Positions 38,120 through 46,817 of a stretch of DNA of 64,000 nucleotides are shown here, one piece after another. The notes beneath the pieces were generated by a model, which saw only the letters and a program-made list of their open reading frames with translations, was not told the DNA's origin and did no database searches. The stretch is from contig NZ_JAPEPW010000001.1 in assembly GCF_026339955.1 (NCBI RefSeq), positions 2,506,501 to 2,570,500 of the forward strand, written 5' to 3'. This DNA is from Streptomyces sp. NBC_01549. GTDB taxonomy: Bacteria; Actinomycetota; Actinomycetes; Streptomycetales; Streptomycetaceae. Position 1 is the first letter of the stretch; every line of letters starts with the position of its first letter. Made by a program: the position numbers and the translations under genes.

Positions 38120-40219
38120 CTACCAGGGCTGGTCCTGGGTCAGTGTCAGCAGGCGCTGCAGGTGCGTGCCCGCCTTGCGCAGGTCGGTCTCGGGGACCTG
38201 CCACAACAGTGCCGCGTCGCCGTAGCCGCCTCCACCGACGCCGCTCCAGTAGCAGGCGGACCGTTCGGCGGCGGCAGCGAGGACCGCAGCCGGGTACCGC
38301 TCCCGCAACGCCTGCGGGGCGGCAAGCCGCCACCAGGAAGCCAGGGCCCGTGCGGCCAGGTGCGCCCCGTGCCGGGCAGGGGTGCGCTGCCACAGAAGGT
38401 GGGCGACCGGGTCCAGTTCGGCAGCGGTGCGCGGGAGGCGCGTGGCCAGCTCGGTACCACCCGAGCGGTAACGCGCCATCATGGTGCCGGCATTCATCGC
38501 GAAGGGAGTCCGGTGGGGCAGGACCTCGGCGATCAGCCGGTCGGGCCCGAGGGACCAGCGCAGCAGGTAGTCATGGCGTCCCCGGTCGGTGTGGACCTCA
38601 CCTCCGGCACTGTCCCAGCCGCGTCGTCCCTCGGCGGGGAAGACCGCGGCGCTGCAGGACTCCACCCGCTCCCGGGAGCCGACGCCGATCCCGTACAGCG
38701 GCCCGGCCGCGCCGTACAGCCGGAGCAGGGCGGCGGCGGGCGAGTCCGGGGCGCACAGCCGCTCCAGCTTGCGACGGTCTCCCCCTGCGGCGTGCTCCCA
38801 GAAGGCGAAGGCCCGCTTCTGCAGGGTCTGGGGATCGACAGATCGGCGCTGCGGCGGGGACTGGGCATGGCCGGGTGCGGCAGGCCGGCCAGAGGCGGCG
38901 CGCGCTGCGGACGCCTCAGCGATTCGCCCGCCCTTCGCTTCACCTCTGCTTCGCGGCGCAGCGCCGCCTGCGGCCTCGGCATTTCGTGCGGACGACGGCC
39001 CCACAGCGATGGTCGCGCCCGCACGCACCGGCGCCGCCGCGCGTTCCGCGGATACGGCAGCGTGCGCGCCAGCGCCGTCGCGGGGCGGCGGTACGGACTC
39101 CGGGGCTGGATGCGGGGTGGGACGCTTGGGGGTCAGGCATCGGTCGCAGCCCAGGTGGGTCTTGGCCGCGACCAGCTGCGCACTACTGCGGGCGCAGGCC
39201 GGGCAGCGTAGTGGGGCGAACTCCCCAGCGGGCAGCAACCAGTCCAGGTCCAGCGGGTAGCGCCGCTCGCCCCTGCGGACGTCCAGCGCGAGGCGCAGCA
39301 CCGGCACTCTCAGCAGGTGCAGCCGGTAGGGAGTCAGCGTGTGGCGCGCACGATACTTTTCGGCGATCTCGGCCAGACGGCGGGCGCGCTCCTCGCGGGT
39401 GCTCTCGATACGGGCACGCAGCAACGCCGCGCGGTCCTCGGGCGCGGTGGCCACGCGGCGCTCCAAGGAGTCCACGGCGGCTGCGTAATACTCCTCGGCG
39501 CGGGTGCGCTCCTTGGCGTACGCGTCGCCGATCTGCCCGGCCAGTGCCTCACGGCGCAGTTCGGCGGCGGCTTCCAGCATCCGGTGGGCCTCGGCGAGGG
39601 CCGCAGCCAGGTCCGGCCGGCTGGTGGAGGCGTAGTCCACGGCGGCGGCGAGCCCGACTGGCAGCGCGACCTGGGCACGGGGGTCATGGCCGGTGCGGGC
39701 GAGGCGCTCGCTCACCCCCGCCGGCACCCGCAGGCGGCTGGGTACGTCGACGAACACCTCGACCTGCTCCTGGAAGTGGTCCTCCACGGAGAGCTCGTAG
39801 CCCACCAGGGCTCCCACGCGCAGCACCGGCCGCAGGGCCCGCTCGGGCGTGGCGTCGTCGCGCGGATCCAGGCGACCGTGGTCGACCGGCAGATACTCGC
39901 GGGCCTTGGACAGCAACGTGGCGGCGTCGGGCGGCACGGAGCGCGGCGCGGCCAGGGTGAGGGTGCCGGTGTCACCTGCGGCCAGCACACTCTCTGCGGC
40001 CTTGGCGACCACCGGGTGTCCGGTCACCAGCAGCAGGGCGCCGTCATCGCGGGCGACATCGGGGTCGGCGGTGACCGCGGTCTCCTCGGGCAGCTCCAGT
40101 TCGCTCGCCAGGGTGGCGGGCAGGAGTGCCAGGGCGGTGTCCCCTGCGTCCTCCCACAGCCCGCCGCGGTGGGCGACCCAGTCCAGCCAGAAGGCCAGCC
40201 CGGCCTCTTTGCGGATCAC
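38120..40219 (-). CDS. uncharacterised zinc-ribbon/coiled-coil partner of SNF2 helicase
   Basis: A 699-aa protein that I cannot assign to a family. It has an alpha/beta N-terminal part (aa 1-205), a charged coiled-coil-like stretch (about aa 210-290, rich in Glu/Arg/Ala), and a four-Cys zinc-ribbon motif CPAC...CDRC (about aa 338-362). A low-complexity Ala/Pro linker (365-460) leads to a C-terminal domain beginning RAFAFWEHAAGGDRRK. Its GTG start overlaps the helicase TGA (GTGA), so it is translationally coupled to the SNF2 protein and very probably works with it in one complex or pathway. It has no nuclease motif that I can see. Confidence 0.72.
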   Translation of the reverse strand: MIRKEAGLAFWLDWVAHRGGLWEDAGDTALALLPATLASELELPEETAVTADPDVARDDGALLLVTGHPVVAKAAESVLAAGDTGTLTLAAPRSVPPDAATLLSKAREYLPVDHGRLDPRDDATPERALRPVLRVGALVGYELSVEDHFQEQVEVFVDVPSRLRVPAGVSERLARTGHDPRAQVALPVGLAAAVDYASTSRPDLAAALAEAHRMLEAAAELRREALAGQIGDAYAKERTRAEEYYAAAVDSLERRVATAPEDRAALLRARIESTREERARRLAEIAEKYRARHTLTPYRLHLLRVPVLRLALDVRRGERRYPLDLDWLLPAGEFAPLRCPACARSSAQLVAAKTHLGCDRCLTPKRPTPHPAPESVPPPRDGAGAHAAVSAERAAAPVRAGATIAVGPSSARNAEAAGGAAPRSRGEAKGGRIAEASAARAASGRPAAPGHAQSPPQRRSVDPQTLQKRAFAFWEHAAGGDRRKLERLCAPDSPAAALLRLYGAAGPLYGIGVGSRERVESCSAAVFPAEGRRGWDSAGGEVHTDRGRHDYLLRWSLGPDRLIAEVLPHRTPFAMNAGTMMARYRSGGTELATRLPRTAAELDPVAHLLWQRTPARHGAHLAARALASWWRLAAPQALRERYPAAVLAAAAERSACYWSGVGGGGYGDAALLWQVPETDLRKAGTHLQRLLTLTQDQPW

Positions 40220-41961
40220 CGGCCCGCCTCCCGCTCGTCGTCGCCGCCGACCAGTTGATCGACCGCGCCGCGGCTGTCCAGGTAGTCCGTGCGGGCACTG
40301 ACCAGCCGCTCACCCAGGCGCTCCAGGCGTTCGGCGAACTCCGCGTCGTCCTCCGCGGTGGCGAAGGCGTCGAAGACGGAGGTCTCGAAGTCGAAGTCCT
40401 CGTCCACCCGGCCCAGGATCATGTCGAGCTCGCCGACGACCAGCTCAAACAGGTTGATCTTGGATTCGAGGACGTGCAGGATCCGTTGCTCGATGGTGCC
40501 CCGGGCGACCAGATTGGTCAGCACCACGTCGTGCTCCTGCCCCACCCGGTGCAGTCGGCCCAGACGCTGCTCGATCTGCATAGGGTTCCACGGCAGGTCC
40601 ACATTGGCCATCACATGGCAGAACTGCAGGTTGCGGCCTTCTCCGGCGGACTCGGTGGACAGCAGTACCGGCGCCTGATCGCGGAAGGCCGCCACCGCCG
40701 CTTCCTTGTCCCGGCGCGAGAGGCTGCCGTGGTAGACCGCCGTCTGGACGCCCTCGCGCTCCAGCCGAGTGGCGAGCGCGTCCAGGGTCTGCCGGAAGGC
40801 GGTGAACACCAGCACCTTCTCCCCCTGTCCGTTGTGCCGGCGCAGCCGCTCCAGCAGGAGATCCGCCTTGGTGGATCCCTCGATCTGGCGGGCCAGCGCC
40901 GCCAGGTCCGGCCAGCCCGCCTTGGCCAGGGTCGGCGCGGCGGCCTGCGGGCTCGACCCGGCCAGCCGGGTCAGCCCGCGCAGGGTCAGCAGCCGCGCCG
41001 AGGACGCGCCCTTGGCCTCCGCCCTGATCCTGGCCGCGATCCCCGCATACAGCTCCGCCTCCTCCTGCGAGGGCGTCACCAGCACCGTCTCGGCCAGCCG
41101 CTGCGGCAGCAGTACCTCGACCTCGCTGCGTCGGTGGCGGACCATCACCTCGCGGGTACGGGCCCGCAGCTCGTCCAGGTTGCGCGGCGCCGAGGGATCC
41201 GTCCCGGCTCCGGCGTGCCGCTGGCGGAACTGCGCAGGGGTACCCAGCAACCCGGGCGCGACCAGGCTCACGAGCTCGTACAGGTCCTGCAACCGGTTCT
41301 CCACCGGAGTCGCGGTGAGCAGCAGCAGATAGCGGGCGCGCAAGGCCCGGGCGAGCTTCCCCGAGGCGCTGCGCGGATTGCGCAACCGGTGCGCCTCGTC
41401 TGCCACCACCACATCCCACTGCCCTGCGGTCAGCCGGGATTTGAGCGGCTCCCGGCGCGCGGCGGCGATCGAGGCGAGCACCATCGGGCGCTCCGCGTCC
41501 GTCTCCTCCCAGCCCCCGCCCCGGGCGATCACTGTGGGCAGGCCGAACTTGCGCTCCAGCTCCTCGCGCCACTGCTCCACCAGCCCGGCAGGGGTGAGCA
41601 CCAGCGTCCGGTCCGCCAGCCCCCGCATCCGCAGCTCGGACAGCACCAGACCCGCCTCGATGGTCTTGCCCAGCCCCACCTCGTCGGCCAGGATCGCCCG
41701 GCCACGCATCCGCCGAAGCACCGTCTGAGCGGTCTGCATCTGGTACCCGAACGGCACGAAGGACAGCTGCGGCAGCGACAGGAAGGAGTCGAAACCCGGC
41801 CTGCGCCACACCTCCACCGCCGCGTCCACCAGCACCGAGGTGACCGGATCCACCGGAGCCGCGCCCAGCCGGGCCAACAGCACCGCGAACGCGTCAGGCA
41901 GCCCTTCGGACCGCGGAGCCGAGCCGTCATCTGTGGGAGGGCAAATGGTGACGGTACTCAA
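40216..41961 (-). CDS. SNF2-family helicase/translocase (HepA-like)
   Basis: A 581-aa SF2 ATPase with the full SNF2 motif set: Walker A ADEVGLGKTIEAG, motif II VVADEAHRL, motif III LTATPVENR, motif IV-like VLVFTAFRQT, motif V STESAGEGRNLQ and motif VI QRLGRLHRVGQ. The TTG start at 41961 is chosen because GAGG precedes it and upstream residues are non-conserved in character; ATG/GTG codons further upstream would run into the divergent gene. SNF2 proteins translocate on double-stranded DNA. In islands they often belong to defence systems, for example DrmD of DISARM. Here the coupled downstream gene is unlike DISARM components. Confidence 0.88.
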   Translation of the reverse strand: MSTVTICPPTDDGSAPRSEGLPDAFAVLLARLGAAPVDPVTSVLVDAAVEVWRRPGFDSFLSLPQLSFVPFGYQMQTAQTVLRRMRGRAILADEVGLGKTIEAGLVLSELRMRGLADRTLVLTPAGLVEQWREELERKFGLPTVIARGGGWEETDAERPMVLASIAAARREPLKSRLTAGQWDVVVADEAHRLRNPRSASGKLARALRARYLLLLTATPVENRLQDLYELVSLVAPGLLGTPAQFRQRHAGAGTDPSAPRNLDELRARTREVMVRHRRSEVEVLLPQRLAETVLVTPSQEEAELYAGIAARIRAEAKGASSARLLTLRGLTRLAGSSPQAAAPTLAKAGWPDLAALARQIEGSTKADLLLERLRRHNGQGEKVLVFTAFRQTLDALATRLEREGVQTAVYHGSLSRRDKEAAVAAFRDQAPVLLSTESAGEGRNLQFCHVMANVDLPWNPMQIEQRLGRLHRVGQEHDVVLTNLVARGTIEQRILHVLESKINLFELVVGELDMILGRVDEDFDFETSVFDAFATAEDDAEFAERLERLGERLVSARTDYLDSRGAVDQLVGGDDEREAGR

Positions 41962-42135
41962 GCGACCTCGCTCGGGAAGCAGCGGAACGGATAGCAACGG
42001 GCACGCTCCGTCACCCGCGTGGACCAGCCTACCGACAGCACCGCCGGGACCGTCACCGTGGATGGGCTCCGAGCGAGGGGTCCCGGCCCGTCCCCGCCGT
42101 ATGAGCCGCGGCGCACGGCAGTAGGCTGCACGGCC

Positions 42136-43317
42136 GTGAGCGAGTACCAATACTACGAGTTCCAGGCCATCGACCGGCCTTTGACCAAGGACGAACTAGA
42201 ACGGGTGCGGGCGCTGTCGAGCCGGGCTCGGATCAGCGCGACGCACTTCGTCAACGAGTACCACTACGGCAGCTTCCGCGGCGATGAGCGCAAACTGATG
42301 GAGCAGGTGTACGACGCCCACCTGTACTTCGCCAACTGGGGCTCGCGGCGCCTGATGCTGCGCCTGCCCACCGCCCTGCTGCCTGCCCGCCGTGCCGAAC
42401 CTTACTGCTCGGAAGACGCCTTGACCTGCTGGAGCAGGAAAGGGCATCTGCTGCTCGACTTCTCCTACCAGGCCGAGGAAGACGGCGAGTGGGACTTCTC
42501 CACCTCATTCACCCTCGCCTCGTTCACCGCCCTGCGTACCGAACTCGCCGCGGGCGACCTGCGCCCCCTCTACCTGGCCTGGCTCTCCGCACTCACCCGC
42601 TGGGAGCTGGAGGAGGACGTCGACGAGGACGAGTACACCCACGCCGTCGAGCCGCCCGTACCCGCCGGCCTTGCCCGACTCACCGGCCCGCAACAGGCCC
42701 TGGCCGACTTTCTTCACGTCGACCCGCACCTGCTCACCGCGGCTGCCCGCGCCAGCGGCGCCGCCCCTTCCCAGGCAATCGACAAGGACGCCCTCGCCAA
42801 CTGGATCCGCGCCCTGCCACCACACGAGAAGGACACCCTGCTGCTGGACGCCGCCCTGGGCACCGCCCCACAACCGGGCCCCGCCCTGCTCGCCCGCCAC
42901 CGCGCCGCGTCCCACGGCACAGCCGGACCGTCCACCGCCACCCGGCCCCGCTCAGCCGCGGAACTCCTCGACGCCGCCTACGAGGTGCGCACCGAGCACA
43001 CCCGGCAACAGGAACAGGCCCGCACCCCGGCCCGCACCCAGGCCCGCCGAGCCGAACAGCGCGCTCGCGAGAGCCACCTGGACCGCCTGTCCGAGAACAC
43101 CCAGCAAGCCTGGCAGGACATCGCCCACCTGATCGGGCAGAAGCAGCCCGGCCCCTACGACACCGCCGTCACCCTCCTGAAAGATCTCCGCGAGATCCAC
43201 GACCGGGCGGGCACCCCCGAGGAGTTCACCCGGCGCCTTGACGACCTGCGCGAACAGCACCGCGGCAAACCCTCACTGATGCGGCGCCTCACCGACGCCG
43301 GCCTGACAGCCCGCTGA
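42136..43317 (+). CDS. uncharacterised island protein divergent to SNF2 gene
   Basis: A 393-aa protein of unknown function. The N-terminal domain (YQYYEFQAIDRPLTKDEL...SSRARISATHFVNEYHYGSF) looks conserved and globular. The C-terminal half is helical, with an Arg/Glu/Gln-rich stretch (about aa 285-330) likely to form a coiled coil. GTG start, chosen because sequence character changes there. It is transcribed away from the SNF2 gene, sharing a 174-bp intergenic promoter region, so the two are likely co-regulated and part of one system. No catalytic motif is visible. Confidence 0.65.
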   Translation: MSEYQYYEFQAIDRPLTKDELERVRALSSRARISATHFVNEYHYGSFRGDERKLMEQVYDAHLYFANWGSRRLMLRLPTALLPARRAEPYCSEDALTCWSRKGHLLLDFSYQAEEDGEWDFSTSFTLASFTALRTELAAGDLRPLYLAWLSALTRWELEEDVDEDEYTHAVEPPVPAGLARLTGPQQALADFLHVDPHLLTAAARASGAAPSQAIDKDALANWIRALPPHEKDTLLLDAALGTAPQPGPALLARHRAASHGTAGPSTATRPRSAAELLDAAYEVRTEHTRQQEQARTPARTQARRAEQRARESHLDRLSENTQQAWQDIAHLIGQKQPGPYDTAVTLLKDLREIHDRAGTPEEFTRRLDDLREQHRGKPSLMRRLTDAGLTAR

Positions 43318-43324
43318 GCCACGC

Positions 43325-44599
43325 TCAGACGCGGTCGCGCGGCCCCTCGGCCAGGACGCGGAGCGCCGCGAGGGCAGCCGAGCGGCCGGTGGCGGACAGA
43401 GAGATCGAGGCGTCGACGGACCGGTCCCGCTCGTCGAGGTAGCCGAGTTCGCGACCTGTGTGCCAGAACCTCCACAGCAGCCGCTCGGTGTCCTTCACCT
43501 CCATCGCGCTGCCGTCGCCGTGGGTGAAACCCGCGGCAAGCACTGGATGGACATCATCGCGCAGGTCCTCGCGGAGCCGGGGCTCCGCCCACAGCGCGCC
43601 CAAGGCGGACTCGGCCACCTGCCGCTCAGCCGCGGTGGTGCCGAGCCAGGCCAGCGCGGCCGTGTACTGACGCCGCTGATGGTCCGTCAGCAAGGCGCGG
43701 CCAGCGGGCGAGAGCTTGAGCGTACGGTGGCGCTTGGTCACCAGCCGGTGGATGCGAGCCAGTTCATGCAGATCGGCCAGCTGGAACAGATCCGCCTCCG
43801 AGCGCGGCCCCTTGCCGATCGGGTACCAGAGCGGATAGCGGGCGAACGCAGCAGCCACCACCTCCCGCGGCAGGTAACCGGCCTGGGTCAGGGTGACGCC
43901 ATCACCGATCTGCTCCAGCAGCCACCGCAGCGGCTCCGCCGTGTCCACCGGTGCCACGGCCGGCTCCTCCAGGGCCGGCAGGACGGCGGCGAGCAGAGCG
44001 CGACGCTCGGTCGGGGGAGCCACGGCCCACAACTCACGCCGTTCACGCCGCACGGCCTCCAGCGGGGCGCGGCCCTCGAACCCGGGCTGCTCGGTGGTGA
44101 GCCATTGCTGGACGAACCGTCGGCGCGCGGCCGGGAACGTACGCGCGTCCGGGTCGAGCTCGCCCTCGTCCAGAGCCCGCTCCAGTCGACCTTCGAGATT
44201 GGCACGGGCCTGCGCTTCCCGGACACCCATGAACTGCCCCCAGCTCAGCTCGGGCACGTCCGGCGGAGTCGTGGGCGAGGCAGCCACGGCCTTGCGGTAC
44301 GCCGCGAAACCCGCCTCCTCGGAGCGCTGCCAAGCCGCCAGCACCTGGGAGGTGGTCCCACTCGCACACACCGCGGCGGCCCGAACACGGCCGACTCCGG
44401 TCAGCAGATCGGCCAGGACAGCAACGGCCCGCCGCTGCTCAGAGGTGTCCGCGTGCCACTTGCGAGGCAGCTCGTACCAGCAGAACCGCTCGACCTCGGC
44501 CACCGAGAGCGTGACGAGCGAGTCACCGTCGGGCACCAGCCAACCCAGCAGGCGCTGCGCCATCGCCCCGTCCGCCACCAAGGCCGTCACCTCCGCCAC
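43325..44599 (-). CDS. uncharacterised 424-aa island protein
   Basis: A 424-aa, mostly helical protein from a GTG start. The final third contains blocks that resemble winged-helix regions (for example LTQAGYLPREVVAAAF and a second near LLWRFWHTGRELGYLDE). A short conserved-looking N-terminal segment reads RFCWYELPRKW. I do not recognise a family. It converges on the 393-aa gene with 7 bp between stop codons and is the last gene before att copy 2. Its role with the SNF2 pair is inferred only from proximity. Confidence 0.6.
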   Translation of the reverse strand: MAEVTALVADGAMAQRLLGWLVPDGDSLVTLSVAEVERFCWYELPRKWHADTSEQRRAVAVLADLLTGVGRVRAAAVCASGTTSQVLAAWQRSEEAGFAAYRKAVAASPTTPPDVPELSWGQFMGVREAQARANLEGRLERALDEGELDPDARTFPAARRRFVQQWLTTEQPGFEGRAPLEAVRRERRELWAVAPPTERRALLAAVLPALEEPAVAPVDTAEPLRWLLEQIGDGVTLTQAGYLPREVVAAAFARYPLWYPIGKGPRSEADLFQLADLHELARIHRLVTKRHRTLKLSPAGRALLTDHQRRQYTAALAWLGTTAAERQVAESALGALWAEPRLREDLRDDVHPVLAAGFTHGDGSAMEVKDTERLLWRFWHTGRELGYLDERDRSVDASISLSATGRSAALAALRVLAEGPRDRV

Positions 44600-45045
44600 A
44601 TTCCGGCCTACCTGCCGATCCTCCCACGGACAGGGGTCCCGTCCGTGGGCAACGCTGCGGCGGGAACCTCACCAGCGACGTCATCCCTCGGCAACCAGGG
44701 CTTCCCCAGCCTGTCGGAACAGCACAACCCCTACGCCGCCGACCACCCTTCCCAAGACACCCGAAACCCTCGGCTCCCCCCAGGGGCGGCAAGGCGTTTC
44801 CGACGAGCCGTCACGCACGCTTGTCCACCGACTGTCCACCGGAGCATTCGCCTGCACAGGCAACCGAAGGACTCAATACATCAAAACCGCTGGTCAGAGC
44901 CTCATCACGGCCCGCTGGCAACAGAGAGCAAACCCGCGACCGACGCATTGCGATGCGCAGGCCGCAAGTGTACGAACTGTCCGAATTCCAAGGTCAACCA
45001 AAACAAGAAACCCCAGCTCAGAGGCCTGACCTGGGGTTCACCATG
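44600..45045. other. gene-free right arm of the island
   Basis: 446 bp without a credible gene. It includes TGTCCACCG repeats at 44822-44830 and 44833-44841 (same 11-bp spacing as at 36567) and, just before the core, a hairpin built on ACCCCAG...CTGGGGT (about 45010-45037). An integrase gene would be expected near here but only non-coding sequence remains. Confidence 0.6.
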
Positions 45046-45088
45046 GAGCCGCCTTCGGGATTCGAACCCGAGACCTACGCATTACGAG
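45046..45088 (-). repeat. att copy 2: shared boundary of island and AICE
   Basis: 43-bp core identical to 36406-36448 and 58955-58997. Sequences on both sides differ from the other copies, as expected where two elements abut. It defines an 8640-bp island to the left and a 13.9-kb element to the right. Confidence 0.95.
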
Positions 45089-45202
45089 TTGTCCGATCTT
45101 GATCCGGGGGCATCCACGGGCGTCCGCCGTGCGGCTCGCGCCGCTGGTCAGAGGGTCTGCCGGACTTGGGTGGACGTCAGCGGACCGCCCCGGAATGAGC
45201 GG

Positions 45203-45226
45203 CAATTGAGACCGCAATTGAGACCG
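45203..45226 (+). repeat. integrase arm-type direct repeats, left end of AICE
   Basis: Two exact tandem copies of CAATTGAGACCG, 115 bp inside att copy 2. The matching pair at the right end (58835-58858) reads CAATTGAGACCA twice, inside the integrase 3' end. The presence at both ends of a 12-bp tandem pair points to integrase or excisionase arm binding. Confidence 0.75.
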
Positions 45227-45323
45227 CCCCTGACGCCGAGGATCGACCCCGCCGGGCGTTCCAGCGGCTTGCCCGACGTGCGAGGCTTGAGCCTGATGAC
45301 GGGCAGACAGAGAGGGAGAGCGA

Positions 45324-45785
45324 GTGGCGCAGCAGGCGAGCCCGCGGGGGACCTTCCAGAAGATCGCGGACGCCGTGAAGGCTCAGATCGAGTCCGACCC
45401 GGGGATGGTGGAGCTCCCGTCGGCCGCGGACCTCGTACGCGATCACGGCATCTCTCGCGGTGTCGCGCTCCGGGCTTTCGGCGTCCTTGAGAAAGAGGGC
45501 GTGGCAGAGCAGGTGCCGGGTGGGCGCTGGCGTGTGGTCCGGGCGGGCCAGCGGATTGACCGTCGCCCGCTGGCGGACCGGATCGCCGACGTGATCGCGG
45601 ATGACGGCCTGGAGGTAGGGGCAGCCTTTCCGAGCGCCTCCACGCTGAGCGAGAGATTCGGTGCCTCACGTCCGACGGTGACCAAGGCACTGGAGAAACT
45701 GGAAGCCGCAGGATGGCTGTCCGAAGGAGGGCAGGGGAAGGTGCGGACGGTGCGAGCCCTGCCGAATCGAGAGGAGCGTTCCTAG
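45324..45785 (+). CDS. GntR-family regulator with two winged-helix units (KorSA-like)
   Basis: A 153-aa DNA-binding protein made of two GntR-like winged helix modules. The first has PSAADLVRDHGISRGVALRAFGVLEKEG; the second has PSASTLSERFGASRPTVTKALEKLEAAG. There is no effector domain. pSAM2 uses the GntR-family repressor KorSA to silence its transfer/replication activator, so a kor-type role is likely. GTG start. It is the first AICE gene inside the left att site and is followed by an HD-domain gene. Confidence 0.82.
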   Translation: MAQQASPRGTFQKIADAVKAQIESDPGMVELPSAADLVRDHGISRGVALRAFGVLEKEGVAEQVPGGRWRVVRAGQRIDRRPLADRIADVIADDGLEVGAAFPSASTLSERFGASRPTVTKALEKLEAAGWLSEGGQGKVRTVRALPNREERS

Positions 45786-45787
45786 CT

Positions 45788-46354
45788 TTGACGGGACTGA
45801 CGGGGTGGGCCTACCCACTCGCCGAATCGCTGCTCTCGGAGCCGCTGCCGCGCCGCTGGAAGCACTCGCTTGGAGTCGCTGAGCGAGCACGCACGATCGC
45901 CTCGATCGTCGGCGCGGACGCCGAACTACTCGAAGCGGCCGCGGTGCTCCATGACATCGGCTACTCGCCGGACCTCGCCAAGACGGGATTCCATCCGCTC
46001 GATGGCGCCCGCTACCTCCGGGACGTTGCCGACGCCGACGAGCGGGTTGTGCACCTGGTGGCGCACCACTCCTGCGCGTGGATGGAGGCAGATGCGCGAG
46101 GCTTGCGCGAGGAGTTGGAGGGCGAGTTCCCCCGCGAGAGTGCGCACCTCAATGACGCTCTCTGCTACTGCGACATGAACACCACGCCGGACGGCACGCC
46201 GACGAATCCCGTGGACCGGATCAACGAAATCACCGGACGCTACGGGCCGGACAGCCTGATCGGTACGTTCATCCGCCGCGCCGAACCCGAGATCCTGGCG
46301 AGCACGGCCCGCGTCCTCGAACGGGTCGCTGCCGCCAAGCGTCAGCCGATGTAG
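45788..46354 (+). CDS. HD-domain hydrolase
   Basis: About 188 aa with the HD metal-binding pattern: H in RRWKHSLGVAERA, HD in AAVLHDIGYS, and HH in HLVAHHSCAW, followed by a late D (YCDMNTTPDG). HD proteins are metal-dependent phosphohydrolases, often acting on nucleotides. The start is uncertain: TTG at 45788 is favoured because it is 2 bp after the GntR stop with GGAG upstream, but the frame is open further back. Genes like this are common companions of the Nudix and XRE genes in Streptomyces AICEs. The 3' end overlaps the convergent Nudix gene by 13 bp. Confidence 0.8.
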   Translation: MTGLTGWAYPLAESLLSEPLPRRWKHSLGVAERARTIASIVGADAELLEAAAVLHDIGYSPDLAKTGFHPLDGARYLRDVADADERVVHLVAHHSCAWMEADARGLREELEGEFPRESAHLNDALCYCDMNTTPDGTPTNPVDRINEITGRYGPDSLIGTFIRRAEPEILASTARVLERVAAAKRQPM

Positions 46355-46815
46355 GGAGCCGTCCGCGTACTGTCCATCGCGTGCTCGATCCGGAGCCGCA
46401 TGGTGGGGTGCACGTCCAGCGCCGACAGGTCCGCGGGGGCAACCCAGCGGACCTGTGTCGTCTCGTTGCTCGTGCGCACCTCGCCGCCGACCGGTCGCGC
46501 ACGGAAGCAGATGCTGAACTGTTGGCGGACCTCGCCATCGTCGTATCGCATCACGTGCCCAGGGTCGGTGTAGACACCGGACATGTCGACGACTTCCGCC
46601 TTGATACCTGTCTCTTCCCAGACTTCGCGCACGACGGTGTCACTGATGAACTCCCCCACGTCGTGACCACCGCCGGGCAGCGCCCAACGGCCGTTGTCGG
46701 ACCGCTGGATCATCAGCACCTCCCCCGCATCGTTCTGGACGAACGCCACCACCGAGGGCACGACCGAATTGGCCGGCGGGGCGTCGGGGTCGTGCAGGTA
46801 GTCGATGCGTGCCAT
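46342..46815 (-). CDS. Nudix hydrolase, possible Pif-type transfer immunity protein
   Basis: A 157-aa protein with a complete Nudix box, GGGHDVGEFISDTVVREVWEETGI (GX5EX7REUXEEXGU), at about aa 48-70. In the AICE pSAM2 the Nudix protein Pif prevents redundant transfer between carriers. Location in an AICE regulatory block makes a Pif-like role plausible, though house-cleaning of nucleotides is the alternative. The ATG at 46815 gives the natural start. It forms an operon with the XRE regulator 2 bp upstream. Confidence 0.85.
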   Translation of the reverse strand: MARIDYLHDPDAPPANSVVPSVVAFVQNDAGEVLMIQRSDNGRWALPGGGHDVGEFISDTVVREVWEETGIKAEVVDMSGVYTDPGHVMRYDDGEVRQQFSICFRARPVGGEVRTSNETTQVRWVAPADLSALDVHPTMRLRIEHAMDSTRTAPYIG

Positions 46816-46817
46816 GT

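Noticed and set aside
37470..38393. Long 307-aa frame extending the AbiEii partner upstream
   Set aside because: Upstream residues are low-complexity and overlap the end of the 699-aa gene; an internal ATG gives a compact 107-aa protein.
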